A program made the translations under genes and the position numbers. The notes under the pieces were generated by a model. It ran no database searches, was not told the origin of the DNA, and saw only the letters and a list, made by a program, of their open reading frames with translations. From Bacteriovoracaceae bacterium (GTDB lineage Bacteria; Bdellovibrionota; Bacteriovoracia; Bacteriovoracales; Bacteriovoracaceae), in assembly GCA_019752535.1 (NCBI GenBank), contig JAIEMA010000064.1, forward strand, positions 27,014-91,013: a stretch of 64,000 nucleotides of DNA, given 5' to 3'. Below, one piece after another: positions 1 through 7,982 of this stretch. Each line of letters opens with the position of its first letter. Position 1 is the first letter of the stretch.

Positions 1-596
1 AACAATTCTTGGTTTTCAATTTTTAAATGATCAATGTTTTGAATAACAAGATTCGTTACTGAGTTAGGGACGGCCTTTTCTTTTTTCTTGAAGGGAAGTT
101 TTCCGCGATTGTTTGATCCGTCTAAGACGCTCATTGTTCCATTGTCCATAGTTGCATCATGGATTACAGGAAGCCAAAAATGAATGACGTTTTCAAGTTC
201 TTGATGATAGTGAATTTCTTGATGCCAGTCATAGCTTATGCGTTCATCACCCGGTATCCCAAAGAGCAGACCTGCGCCTAGTTCAATATGAAGAAGGTTA
301 GGGTAAATCGTATCCATGGCTTTTTTAAGTTGAACCCTGAGCTGATCAATTTCAATTGATCTGCTTATTGTTTGATAGATTAAATAAAGTTGATGAGAGT
401 TTTCTTTATTGAGGCGAATAACTGTTTCATCAATTGTTTCTCCTTTATGAGAAACTGTTGCAAACAGTTTTTTGATAAAGACTTCGGCTTCTCTAATTAG
501 AGACTGAGGAATAAAATCTTTAATGGCAAAGAATCCATGTTTTTCATATGAACTTTTAATATCTTCTAGTCTGATAAAGGGAATTGAGTTGCTCAT
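1..596 (-). CDS. Phytanoyl-CoA dioxygenase (PhyH) family protein, 3' end outside window
   Basis: Open reading frame running off the left edge; about 198 residues are visible. Around residues 110-150 it reads DWHQEIHYHQ and then a hydrophobic strand followed by NGTMSVLDGS, the pattern of the Fe(II)/2-oxoglutarate PhyH fold, with an H-x-E in place of the usual H-x-D iron ligands. The distal His and the 2-oxoglutarate-binding Arg would lie beyond the window. The start ATG at 596 overlaps the stop of the upstream amidotransferase gene (ATGA), so the two are translationally coupled. By context it probably hydroxylates or otherwise oxidises a sugar, an acyl group or a precursor of the surface polysaccharide; the substrate cannot be read from sequence. 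Confidence 0.72.
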   Translation of the reverse strand, partial: MSNSIPFIRLEDIKSSYEKHGFFAIKDFIPQSLIREAEVFIKKLFATVSHKGETIDETVIRLNKENSHQLYLIYQTISRSIEIDQLRVQLKKAMDTIYPNLLHIELGAGLLFGIPGDERISYDWHQEIHYHQELENVIHFWLPVIHDATMDNGTMSVLDGSNNRGKLPFKKKEKAVPNSVTNLVIQNIDHLKIENQEL

Positions 597-1714
597 AAAA
601 TCTCGCTAGTTAGCTTCCAGGCTCCATTAATTTTTTCAAGGTAGGTTTTGTTGGCAAATTTATCGAATACTGCATCGAGCTCGTTGCGTGTCATTTGGAA
701 ATAGTCACAATAAATCTTAATGTATTCTTCTGGTGGGTAGTGGCCATCAAAACGTTTGACGAGATGTTTGCCTTGTTCCCTCTCGAGTGCCCCGCGCCTA
801 ATGTCGATACCTACATCAGCAGTACAACGGCCAAAGCCAAACTTTAAGAACATCAAATAAGAATGTAGATCGTATAGGAAAGTGTCAGTCTGTGCAAAGT
901 TAGTATAAGTCCCTACAGAAGCGTCGGTCCTTTCTTTTAATCCACATTTCTCTTTTGCTACTAAGTAGTGGTGATAAGGATCCCAGTTTTCAAAAAAAGA
1001 AAAATGTGTAATAGCAAGGTTACCTTTTTTTGCCTCATCCATAGAAGGGTAAAGCCAGAAATAAAGTTCATTTTCGGAGAATCCAAGATCAATATATTTT
1101 TTAGGATCAATTCCACTTAAATAGATTTTAAGTGAGTCTTCAAAATCATAATATGGAGTTGACTTCAGTTTATCAGTTCCACCATATTCTGTTTCACCTT
1201 CTTCTCCAAACATGATGAGTGGAATCTTAAAATTAATAGCCGTTTTAAAAATTGCAACTTGGACATTAGTCATCCATGCCATAAGGGGTTGTCCAAATTC
1301 AACCAAAGTTTTTTTTGCAATTGCTTGGGATACCATTGGGTTGGCATGGATGGTAATGCAGTCGTATCCACTTTGGATGAAGCGTTGCAGATTTTCATCT
1401 CCAATAGGCATCGGAGTAGGAGGAGCGATGTGAACACAAAGTGGATTCATTTTGAGTTCATGTTTCATCATGTAAGCGACATATGAACTGTCTTTTCCGC
1501 CGCTCACAGGGACGATGCAATCAAAATTTCCATTTTGAGAGCGATACTTGTCACAAATTTCTTTTAAAAGACTACCTCTGGCGGTCCAGTCGATTTTTTT
1601 CTTTTCTTCAGCCCAAGTGCATGCATTGCAAACACCTTCGTTATTAAAGGTAATTCGAGGGCGAGTTGCCGGCATAAGACATTTTGTGCAGCGTTGAAGC
1701 AAGGCGACGCCCAT
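593..1714 (-). CDS. wbpG: N-acetyl sugar amidotransferase (WbpG/PseA family)
   Basis: ATP-pyrophosphatase of the family that converts an N-acetyl group of a nucleotide sugar to an acetamidino group, using ammonia delivered by HisH/HisF-type partners. The N-terminus has a zinc-knuckle-like pattern (CTKCLMP, then CNAC) followed by the PP-loop PVSGGKDSSY near residue 75. About 373 residues, normal for the family. I chose the ATG at 1714 because AGAGGA sits about seven bases upstream; the in-frame TTG at 1729 overlaps that ribosome binding site. The likely partners are the HisH-like (5821-6444) and HisF-like (6446-7222) proteins on the other strand. The 131-base divergent gap to the next gene probably holds promoters, but none is clear. 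PseA and WbpG cannot be told apart here. Confidence 0.85.
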   Translation of the reverse strand: MGVALLQRCTKCLMPATRPRITFNNEGVCNACTWAEEKKKIDWTARGSLLKEICDKYRSQNGNFDCIVPVSGGKDSSYVAYMMKHELKMNPLCVHIAPPTPMPIGDENLQRFIQSGYDCITIHANPMVSQAIAKKTLVEFGQPLMAWMTNVQVAIFKTAINFKIPLIMFGEEGETEYGGTDKLKSTPYYDFEDSLKIYLSGIDPKKYIDLGFSENELYFWLYPSMDEAKKGNLAITHFSFFENWDPYHHYLVAKEKCGLKERTDASVGTYTNFAQTDTFLYDLHSYLMFLKFGFGRCTADVGIDIRRGALEREQGKHLVKRFDGHYPPEEYIKIYCDYFQMTRNELDAVFDKFANKTYLEKINGAWKLTSEIL

Positions 1715-1845
1715 AGTAAATCCTCTCAAAAATTGATGATTTTGAAGGCAAATTATATGTTTTAGTACAATTTCCTGTAAATCGGTATTTCAGATAGGAG
1801 AAAGTGTAGTTTATCAGGTAATGTTTTGAATATTGAGGAAAAAAT

Positions 1846-2820
1846 ATGGCAAAATTTTTAGTCATTGGTCTTGGATCAATGGGAAAACGAAGAATACGTT
1901 GTCTTAAGAGTTTGAATTACACGGATATATCTGGTTTTGATGTACGCTCCGATAGAGCCAAAGAAGCGGAAGTAGAAATTGTTTCAAATCTTGAAACCTT
2001 TATGCTGCAGTTTAAACCGATCTGCATCATTTCGGTTCCTCCCGATAAGCATCTTCCATACATGGAACTATGCTTGAAATATGGGTGCCATTTTTTTGTT
2101 GAAGCCTCAGTCATTATTGATGGGATGGAGGACTTTGAGAGGAGATGGAGCTCAAGTGGTTTAGTTGCAGCACCCTCCTGTACTCTTCTTTTTCACCCTG
2201 CAATTCAGCAAATTCATAAAATTGTGCAGCGAGAAAGATTAGGTAAAATTTCGAATATCATTTATCACTCGGGTCAATACCTTCCAGACTGGCACCCTTA
2301 TGAGAAGGTATCCGATTTTTACGTTTCTCAGAAAAATACTGGAGGTTGTCGGGAAATTGTACCGTTTGAACTGACTTGGCTATGCACTGTATTTGGTTTT
2401 CCCGAAAAGAGCATTGGATTTTTTGGCAAGACCATTTCTATTGAGGGAGCAGAAGAAATTGACGATACCTACAACATGACCTCCAAATTCAAAGAGGGTC
2501 ATCTCATGTCCTTAGTCGTCGATGTTGTCAGTCGAGTGGCCACAAGAAGATTACTCATTAATGGAAGCGAGATGCAGTTGAGATGGAATTGGGAAGATGA
2601 CTATATCCAGTTGCATCATCCTAGCGAACGGATAGAAAAAATTAGCTTCAAACGATCTCAAGGCCATGAAGGATATAATCCAAATATCGGCGAAGGGATG
2701 TACGTCGATGAGCTCCGCGCTTTTATTGAAAAAGTGAATGGAATTGGAAATTATCCTACAGATTTAGATTACGACACGATGGTATTAAAGGTTTTGAATG
2801 AGGTCGAGGCAACAAAATGA
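1846..2820 (+). CDS. Gfo/Idh/MocA family NAD(P)-dependent oxidoreductase
   Basis: The N-terminal Rossmann fold begins with FLVIGLGSMGKRRIR, followed by the family's VPPDKHLPY loop and a conserved ending to the NAD domain (FFVEAS). A C-terminal alpha/beta substrate domain follows. 324 residues, usual for the family. A GAGGA ribosome binding site lies about eight bases before the ATG. It is the first gene of a tightly packed plus-strand operon (1846 to 7982) whose genes mostly overlap by a few bases. In surface-sugar loci such enzymes oxidise or reduce a nucleotide sugar or free amino-sugar intermediate; here it is probably part of the acidic amino-sugar route. The exact reaction is not deducible. 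Confidence 0.82.
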   Translation: MAKFLVIGLGSMGKRRIRCLKSLNYTDISGFDVRSDRAKEAEVEIVSNLETFMLQFKPICIISVPPDKHLPYMELCLKYGCHFFVEASVIIDGMEDFERRWSSSGLVAAPSCTLLFHPAIQQIHKIVQRERLGKISNIIYHSGQYLPDWHPYEKVSDFYVSQKNTGGCREIVPFELTWLCTVFGFPEKSIGFFGKTISIEGAEEIDDTYNMTSKFKEGHLMSLVVDVVSRVATRRLLINGSEMQLRWNWEDDYIQLHHPSERIEKISFKRSQGHEGYNPNIGEGMYVDELRAFIEKVNGIGNYPTDLDYDTMVLKVLNEVEATK

Positions 2821-3575
2821 AAGCAGTGATGTTACTTAGTGCGAGATCAACATCAAAAAGATTGCCCAATAAACATTTTTTAAATTTGTGGAAGGGCTTA
2901 ACTCCCCTTAATGTACTTTGTCGCCGCCTGAGTCGAACAGGGATTCCTATCTGTATAGTGACAACAACAAATAAGTCAGACGAAGTGTTTGATAACCTGA
3001 AAGGAGAAGGAGTCTCTGTTTTTAAAGGCTCAATAGACAATATTCCTTATCGTCAATATATGGCCGCAAAAAACCTTGGAGCAGAATGGATCATCTCTAT
3101 CGATGGCGATGACATTTTAACCTCGCCAGAAGGGGTAAGAACATTATTTGATACTATAAAAAATGATCCAGCTGCGGAGGATAAACTTTTCTATACTGTG
3201 GGGCTCCCTCTTGGGATGAACGCTAGTGCATATTCGGTTTCGTTGCTTGGTAAAAAAATACGCGGGAAAGAACAGCTGCAGTTTGAGACGGGTTGGGGAA
3301 GAGTTTTTGGAGATGTTGTTAAAGTGGAAGTTAGCCAAAAAACGTTACCTTTTCCGGATAAAAAACTTCGCTTCACATTGGACTATGAGCAAGATTTTAA
3401 TTTTTTTCAAAATATTGTTTCTCATTTTGAGACCTCAATTGAAACAGTCTCTACGGATAATATTTTGAGATACGTTTTAAATAATAAAATTTTTGATATC
3501 AATGAATCAATTATCGAGGAATATTGGAAAAATTTCTATCGCGAGAAGGAGTTAGAAGAAAATGCTTCAAAATAG
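2817..3575 (+). CDS. Cytidylyltransferase (CMP-sugar synthetase-like)
   Basis: Nucleotidyltransferase of the acylneuraminate/KDO cytidylyltransferase superfamily. The signature near the N-terminus is LLSARSTSKRLPNK (the A-R-x-x-S-x-R-L-P-x-K nucleotide loop), and ISIDGDDIL near residue 100 supplies the metal-binding acidic residues. 252 residues. It overlaps the oxidoreductase gene by four bases (ATGA) and the next gene by 14 bases. Family members activate sialic, legionaminic or pseudaminic acids, KDO or related sugars with CTP; SpsF-type proteins are relatives of uncertain role. Together with the amidotransferase and NeuD-like genes it suggests activation of a nonulosonic-acid-type sugar, but no nonulosonate synthase is in the window, so this rests on context. 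Confidence 0.72.
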   Translation: MKAVMLLSARSTSKRLPNKHFLNLWKGLTPLNVLCRRLSRTGIPICIVTTTNKSDEVFDNLKGEGVSVFKGSIDNIPYRQYMAAKNLGAEWIISIDGDDILTSPEGVRTLFDTIKNDPAAEDKLFYTVGLPLGMNASAYSVSLLGKKIRGKEQLQFETGWGRVFGDVVKVEVSQKTLPFPDKKLRFTLDYEQDFNFFQNIVSHFETSIETVSTDNILRYVLNNKIFDINESIIEEYWKNFYREKELEENASK

Positions 3576-4659
3576 ACTACCTTCCGATTTAGTTAAAGTT
3601 ATTCAATCCATTGTCCCAGAATTCTTAGGAGATGGATCGGAGGCTTTGAGTCGATATGCAATCGATAGTTTTGATCTCATGACATTGAGAGCAATTCTTG
3701 AGGAAGAGCTACGAATACGTTTCTCTGACGATGAATGGGTTAATGTTAAAATATTTTCTGATTTTAATAAAACTGCTCATGCTTCTGAGTCTATAAATTT
3801 ATCTGAAACGCTAGATTTGGTCCGTGATTATGTTCTAAATATGCCTCAGATGAATGTGAGTGGTCTTTCGGAGTATTGGTATCTTAAAGAAATCGGAGAT
3901 ATGCATTGGAGAATGATTGCAAAATCATTAGATGTACCATCCGATAGAATTCTAGATAAGGCAGGAAACAGGCTTTATTCAACATTTGTTAGAATCAAAT
4001 TTAGCTCAACGCATTCTTTTTTTGAATTTAAAGAGAATGATCAAATTGATTTAAAATGTGAAATGGGTAGATTCGGGAATTTCTTTTTAAGCAAAAATAC
4101 CTTAAAGAGTGAAAACAAAAAAATTTCTGCTGAATTGGTGACTAGTTTTGTTGCTCGCGGGAAAAACAACTCCGAGCTTCATAAAGCTACGCCTGTAAAA
4201 GAAGTTAATGAAAACGTACGGAATTATTCTACGGTTCCTCCGTTAATTGATACCTATCATTCAGTACGAAAAGAATTACTCATAACGTATGAAGTAGATG
4301 GGCTCAAATTCGACCTGAATTCTAAGCCGATTTACGAGATGGATTATCACCTTGATCCTTACATAGATTTAAATGGAGTCGGTTTATTGTATTTTGCAGC
4401 TTATCCCCATATTTACGATACTTGTGAACGATCATTTATGAATAAAGAAATAGTTGGCCAAGATTGGTCTTTAGCAGCTTCGCCATTGAGCCGCGATACC
4501 TTTTACTTAGGAAATGTGGATGTGAAAGACAGTATTGTGTGCAGAGTTTTGGAGCATAAGATTAAAAATGGAAAGGCATACTTTGTTTCGGAGCTTATTC
4601 GCAAGAGCGACTCTAAACGTATTTCTATTGCAGTTTCCATTAAGGGGATGCACCCATGA
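3562..4659 (+). CDS. Acyl carrier protein fused to LnmK/Pnap_2097-like hot-dog domain
   Basis: Two-part protein of 365 residues. Residues 1-75 look like an acyl carrier protein: helical, acidic, with an IDSFDLMTLR motif whose Ser36 is in the right place for phosphopantetheine attachment. From about residue 93 the sequence (MPQMNVSGLSEYWYLKEIGDMHW) resembles the LnmK-like double hot-dog acyltransferase/decarboxylase family, also known as the Pnap_2097 biosynthetic family; that assignment is from memory. A carrier-bound acyl chain may be processed and transferred to the sugar made by this operon. The start lies inside the end of the cytidylyltransferase gene and the stop overlaps the next start. 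The carrier call is fairly firm, the hot-dog call moderate, the role inferred. Confidence 0.6.
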   Translation: MLQNRLPSDLVKVIQSIVPEFLGDGSEALSRYAIDSFDLMTLRAILEEELRIRFSDDEWVNVKIFSDFNKTAHASESINLSETLDLVRDYVLNMPQMNVSGLSEYWYLKEIGDMHWRMIAKSLDVPSDRILDKAGNRLYSTFVRIKFSSTHSFFEFKENDQIDLKCEMGRFGNFFLSKNTLKSENKKISAELVTSFVARGKNNSELHKATPVKEVNENVRNYSTVPPLIDTYHSVRKELLITYEVDGLKFDLNSKPIYEMDYHLDPYIDLNGVGLLYFAAYPHIYDTCERSFMNKEIVGQDWSLAASPLSRDTFYLGNVDVKDSIVCRVLEHKIKNGKAYFVSELIRKSDSKRISIAVSIKGMHP

Positions 4660-5258
4660 AAAAAGCAATTATTATGGGTGAGGGAGGACATGCAAAGGTC
4701 ATTTACTCGTTTATTTCAAAACTTTATAATGACATAACATTTTATGGGCCAGTAATGGAAGATAAGATTTGGAAAGAGCCATCCAAATATATGGAGCATG
4801 ACTTTTTTTTAGGAATTGGCGATAATAAAATTCGTACCAAAATTTTCAAAAAACTAAAAAATCTTAATTTTAAAATGCCTATCTGTTATGGGCCTAACAC
4901 TTTCGTGGCTGAAGACGTAAAAGTTGGTGACGGTACTTTTGTTGGTGCCGGCGCATGCGTTATGGCGGGAGCAGTGCTTGGGGTCAATGTGATTATTAAT
5001 ACGCTAAGCTCAGTTGATCATGATTGTATTATTGGAAACAATTCGCAAATCACGGCAGGCATTACGCTCGGGGGAGCTACCATCATTGGAGAAAATTGTT
5101 TTCTAGGCATAAAAGCGTCTACGGTTCCGGGTGTGAAAATAGGCAACAACGTCCAAGTTATGGCCGGATCTTTAATCGTTAAAGATGTCGAAAGCAACCT
5201 TATCGTAGGTGGCTACCCTGCCAAAACTATTAAGTATGTTGAGGAGGAACAGCTATGA
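4656..5258 (+). CDS. NeuD/PglD-type sugar O- or N-acetyltransferase
   Basis: Left-handed beta-helix acyltransferase of 200 residues. An N-terminal PglD-like Rossmann half (KKAIIMGEGGHAKV) binds the nucleotide-sugar substrate. It is followed by hexapeptide repeats from about residue 85 (VGDGTFVGAGACVMAGAVLG) and the catalytic-His region SSVDHDCIIG. The C-terminus ends in the common GGYPAKTIK turn. It acetylates an amino or hydroxyl group of a nucleotide sugar using acetyl-CoA. It overlaps both neighbours by four bases, so it belongs to the same translationally coupled operon. NeuD-like (nonulosonate) and PglD-like (UDP-bacillosamine) functions cannot be separated by inspection. Confidence 0.85.
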   Translation: MKKAIIMGEGGHAKVIYSFISKLYNDITFYGPVMEDKIWKEPSKYMEHDFFLGIGDNKIRTKIFKKLKNLNFKMPICYGPNTFVAEDVKVGDGTFVGAGACVMAGAVLGVNVIINTLSSVDHDCIIGNNSQITAGITLGGATIIGENCFLGIKASTVPGVKIGNNVQVMAGSLIVKDVESNLIVGGYPAKTIKYVEEEQL

Positions 5259-5821
5259 CTGAAAACACTTTCTTTTGTCTAAGTGGTAAACGCGTTTCAC
5301 TTTATCCGTTTGAGAACACAGAGTTATATTCCTCGCATTATCTAAAGTGGATGAACGATAAAGAAAATGTGAAGACAATTGGCAGAAACGATTATCTTTT
5401 GCCAGTAAGTCAGGAAAAACTTAAAGAGTATGTTCAGGGCTTAGATAAGAATAAAACGGCATTTTTTGGTATTTATTTTTCAGAGAGTGGAATTTCGCCT
5501 AAAGAAAAGATGCAATTTGTTGGCACTTTTAAAGTTTATGACATCGATTTTCAATCACGCAAAGCTTCTTTTGGAATTATGGTAGGTGAGCGGGGACTTT
5601 GGGGAAAAGGAATAGCAAGTGAAGCAATTCAAATTGTTTCAAACTATTGTACTTCGACACTTAATTGTCACAAATTGTGTGCGGGTTATCTTGAGACAAA
5701 TGTTGGCATGGCCAAAGCCTTTAAAAAGAACGGCTTTGAAGTTGAGGGGATTCTAAAAGATCATTTTTACGACACCGAAAAATTTCATAATGTTGTGCTG
5801 GTAGGAAAGGTGAATAAGTAG
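5255..5821 (+). CDS. GNAT family N-acetyltransferase (RimJ/RimL or PseH-like)
   Basis: Single GNAT domain of 188 residues. The acetyl-CoA loop is GIMVGERGLWGKGIASEAI near residues 110-130, followed by the typical KLCAGYLETNVGMAKAFKKN and the closing GFEVEGILKDH. This resembles the RimJ/RimL branch that also contains PseH, the UDP-amino-sugar N-acetyltransferase. The operon already has a NeuD/PglD-type acetyltransferase, so this one may acetylate a second amine. It overlaps the upstream gene by four bases and shares its last base with the next GTG start. Confidence 0.8.
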   Translation: MTENTFFCLSGKRVSLYPFENTELYSSHYLKWMNDKENVKTIGRNDYLLPVSQEKLKEYVQGLDKNKTAFFGIYFSESGISPKEKMQFVGTFKVYDIDFQSRKASFGIMVGERGLWGKGIASEAIQIVSNYCTSTLNCHKLCAGYLETNVGMAKAFKKNGFEVEGILKDHFYDTEKFHNVVLVGKVNK

Positions 5822-6444
5822 TGATTGTTATAATCGATTACGGGATGGGAAATATTGCTTCTGTAAAAAATGCTCTTGAGCATTTGAAGCTAAATTGTGT
5901 TGTTAGCCGTGATGCTGAAGTTATTATGAATGCTGACAAGCTAATTCTTCCAGGGGTGGGATCGTTTAAGAAAGCGATGGGTTATTTAAATCAGTATGGT
6001 CTTGTTGAAGTCTTAAATGAGAAAGTTATTAATCGCAAAACACCTGTATTGGGAATTTGCCTAGGGATGCAACTGCTTGCAGAGTTTGGAACGGAGGATG
6101 CAGAGGAAAGCCATCCGACACCGGGTCTAAAATGGATTTCGGGTAAGGTAACAAAAATTCAAACGATGTCTCCTGAGTACCGTGTACCTCATATGGGGTT
6201 TAATTCCATTCGCCAAATAAATGAAAACCAAATTTTAAGGCAAATTCCCATCGATTCACATTTTTATTTTGTTCACAGTTATCACTTTCAAACTGACCAA
6301 GAAAATATTATTGCCGTCACAGAATACGAAAGTGAGTTAGTTGCAATTGTGGGAAGGAATAATATCGTGGGAGTGCAATTTCATCCAGAGAAGAGCCAAC
6401 AGGTGGGTCTCAAGTTAATTCAGAACTTTGTGGGAATGATGTAG
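5821..6444 (+). CDS. hisH: HisH-like glutamine amidotransferase subunit
   Basis: Class I glutaminase of 207 residues that releases ammonia from glutamine. The nucleophile is in GICLGMQLLAE, and the His-Glu pair in GVQFHPEKSQQ, so the catalytic triad is complete. The start is GTG, sharing one base with the previous stop. In polysaccharide loci HisH paralogs feed ammonia through a HisF-like barrel to the WbpG/PseA amidotransferase rather than to histidine synthesis. The paired HisF-like gene follows after one base and the amidotransferase is at 593-1714, which supports that role. I saw no other his genes in the window. Confidence 0.88.
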   Translation: MIVIIDYGMGNIASVKNALEHLKLNCVVSRDAEVIMNADKLILPGVGSFKKAMGYLNQYGLVEVLNEKVINRKTPVLGICLGMQLLAEFGTEDAEESHPTPGLKWISGKVTKIQTMSPEYRVPHMGFNSIRQINENQILRQIPIDSHFYFVHSYHFQTDQENIIAVTEYESELVAIVGRNNIVGVQFHPEKSQQVGLKLIQNFVGMM

Positions 6445-6445
6445 C

Positions 6446-7222
6446 ATGCTTAAAAAAAGACTCATATTTAGTTTGCTAGTGTCGGATGGAAACTTTCAAC
6501 TCAGTCGAAATTTTAATCTTCAAAAAGTAGGTAATCTTTCTTGGCTCTATGATTGTTATAATCTCGATGCAATTACTAAATCTATTGATGAGTTAGTCAT
6601 ATTAAATGTCTCAAGAAATTTTGAAGAAGATAAAGCCTCATTTCTTGAGGTCGTTTCGAAGTTAGCAAAAAATTGTTTTATCCCTATCTCTTTAGGCGGT
6701 GGGATTCGTAGTCTTGAGGATGCTTTTTTGTACATGGGCTCCGGCGCAGATAAGTTGGTTGTTGGTAATATACTTTTTAAAAATCCTGAACTCGTTAAGG
6801 AGCTCGTTTCCGTTTTTGGAGGTCAGAGCATCACTGCGGCCGTTGATTTTCTGCGTAAAGGAGACGACCGAATTATTCAAATTAATAATGGCAAAGAAGT
6901 CATTGATTTTAAGTTTGAAGAAGGTCTTAGTTTTGTTAATTCGCTTGGAGTAGGAGAACTGCTTCTCACCTCTATTGAGAAAGATGGAACGGGGCAGGGA
7001 TATGATTTAGAAGCCTATGAAATAGCCTCAAAAATATTAACAATACCGATTGTTGCATCTGGAGGTGTTGGTAAGTTTATTCATCTCTCGGAGAGTCTAA
7101 AGGTTCCCTACATATCGGCTTCAAATACGGCAAATATTTTTAATTTCATGGTTAATGGTCTAATTGATGCTAGAAAATCAATTGAAGATTCTGGCACTAA
7201 ACTCGCACATTGGAACTTATAA
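6446..7222 (+). CDS. hisF: HisF-like cyclase subunit paralog, catalytic Asp11 lost
   Basis: TIM barrel of 258 residues aligning end to end with HisF, with the phosphate-binding loops SLGGGIRS and VASGGVGK and the ILLTS-like LLLTSIEKDGTG segment. The first catalytic Asp of true HisF (position 11, in CLDV) is Leu here (SLLV), while the second catalytic Asp is retained at about residue 134 (AAVDFLRKG). Loss of Asp11 is incompatible with ordinary IGP synthesis and matches the HisF2-type paralogs that partner WbpG, as I remember them. It lies one base after the HisH-like gene. Most likely it channels ammonia to the sugar amidotransferase. Confidence 0.88.
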   Translation: MLKKRLIFSLLVSDGNFQLSRNFNLQKVGNLSWLYDCYNLDAITKSIDELVILNVSRNFEEDKASFLEVVSKLAKNCFIPISLGGGIRSLEDAFLYMGSGADKLVVGNILFKNPELVKELVSVFGGQSITAAVDFLRKGDDRIIQINNGKEVIDFKFEEGLSFVNSLGVGELLLTSIEKDGTGQGYDLEAYEIASKILTIPIVASGGVGKFIHLSESLKVPYISASNTANIFNFMVNGLIDARKSIEDSGTKLAHWNL

Positions 7223-7223
7223 T

Positions 7224-7982
7224 ATGTATAAAGAGTTATTTGATTTCAAAGATAAAGTTGTCGTCGTTTGTGGTGCAGGTGGGCTCATTGGCAAAGAGCT
7301 TGTTCAATGTTTTATTGAGTACAATGCAAAAGTTGTGGCCATTGACATTAATAAAATTAGACATGAGAACACAGATGTTCTTTGTCTACAGATGGATATC
7401 AATTCAGAGCATTCAGTTTCGACAGCGTTAGACAACATTTTCAAGAAATTTGGACGTATTGATTCTTGGGTCAATTGTGCCTACCCAAGAACTTCCGACT
7501 GGAACAAGAGTGTTGAGGAGTCTGGACCTGAGTGGTTTAACAAAAATACAGAAATTCATCTTGGAGGATACTATCTGACTTCAAGGGCGGTGCTTGAAAG
7601 AATGAAGGTTCAAGGCGAAGGATCCTTGGTAAATTTTTCAAGTATCTACGGAGTTGTTGGGCCTAATTTTAATATTTATGAAGGGCTTTCAATCAATAAT
7701 CCGGTCGCCTATTCGGCAATCAAGGCTGGTATTATTAATCTTTCGAAATATTTTGCTACATATTACGGGCCGTTCAATTTAAGAGTAAATTGCGTGAGTC
7801 CTGGGGGAGTATTTGATAACCAGGATTCCGTGTTCGTTAAGCGGTATAGTGCTTTGACCCCAATGAGAAGAATGGCAAAAAAACAAGAAATAGCTGGGAG
7901 TGTTTTATTTCTTTCAAGCAATGCTGCTTCTTACATCACAGGACAAAATTTGTTGATTGATGGTGGGTGGACAGCACATTAG
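7224..7982 (+). CDS. Short-chain dehydrogenase/reductase (PtmA-like)
   Basis: Classical SDR of about 252 residues: cofactor loop VVCGAGGLIGKEL near the N-terminus, catalytic Ser in NFSSIYG, the Tyr-Lys pair in AYSAIKAG, and the C-terminal ITGQNLLIDGGW. I chose the ATG at 7224, one base after the hisF-like stop. An in-frame TTG at 7164 would overlap that gene by 59 bases and add an unconserved tail. SDRs of this kind (PtmA) accompany legionaminic-acid and other sugar modification loci, but the substrate is not deducible. It is the last gene of the plus-strand operon and meets the next gene tail to tail. Confidence 0.83.
   Translation: MYKELFDFKDKVVVVCGAGGLIGKELVQCFIEYNAKVVAIDINKIRHENTDVLCLQMDINSEHSVSTALDNIFKKFGRIDSWVNCAYPRTSDWNKSVEESGPEWFNKNTEIHLGGYYLTSRAVLERMKVQGEGSLVNFSSIYGVVGPNFNIYEGLSINNPVAYSAIKAGIINLSKYFATYYGPFNLRVNCVSPGGVFDNQDSVFVKRYSALTPMRRMAKKQEIAGSVLFLSSNAASYITGQNLLIDGGWTAH

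Noticed and set aside
5821..7222. HisH and HisF as part of histidine biosynthesis
   Set aside because: No other his genes nearby, HisF catalytic Asp11 is Leu, and the genes are embedded with a sugar amidotransferase.
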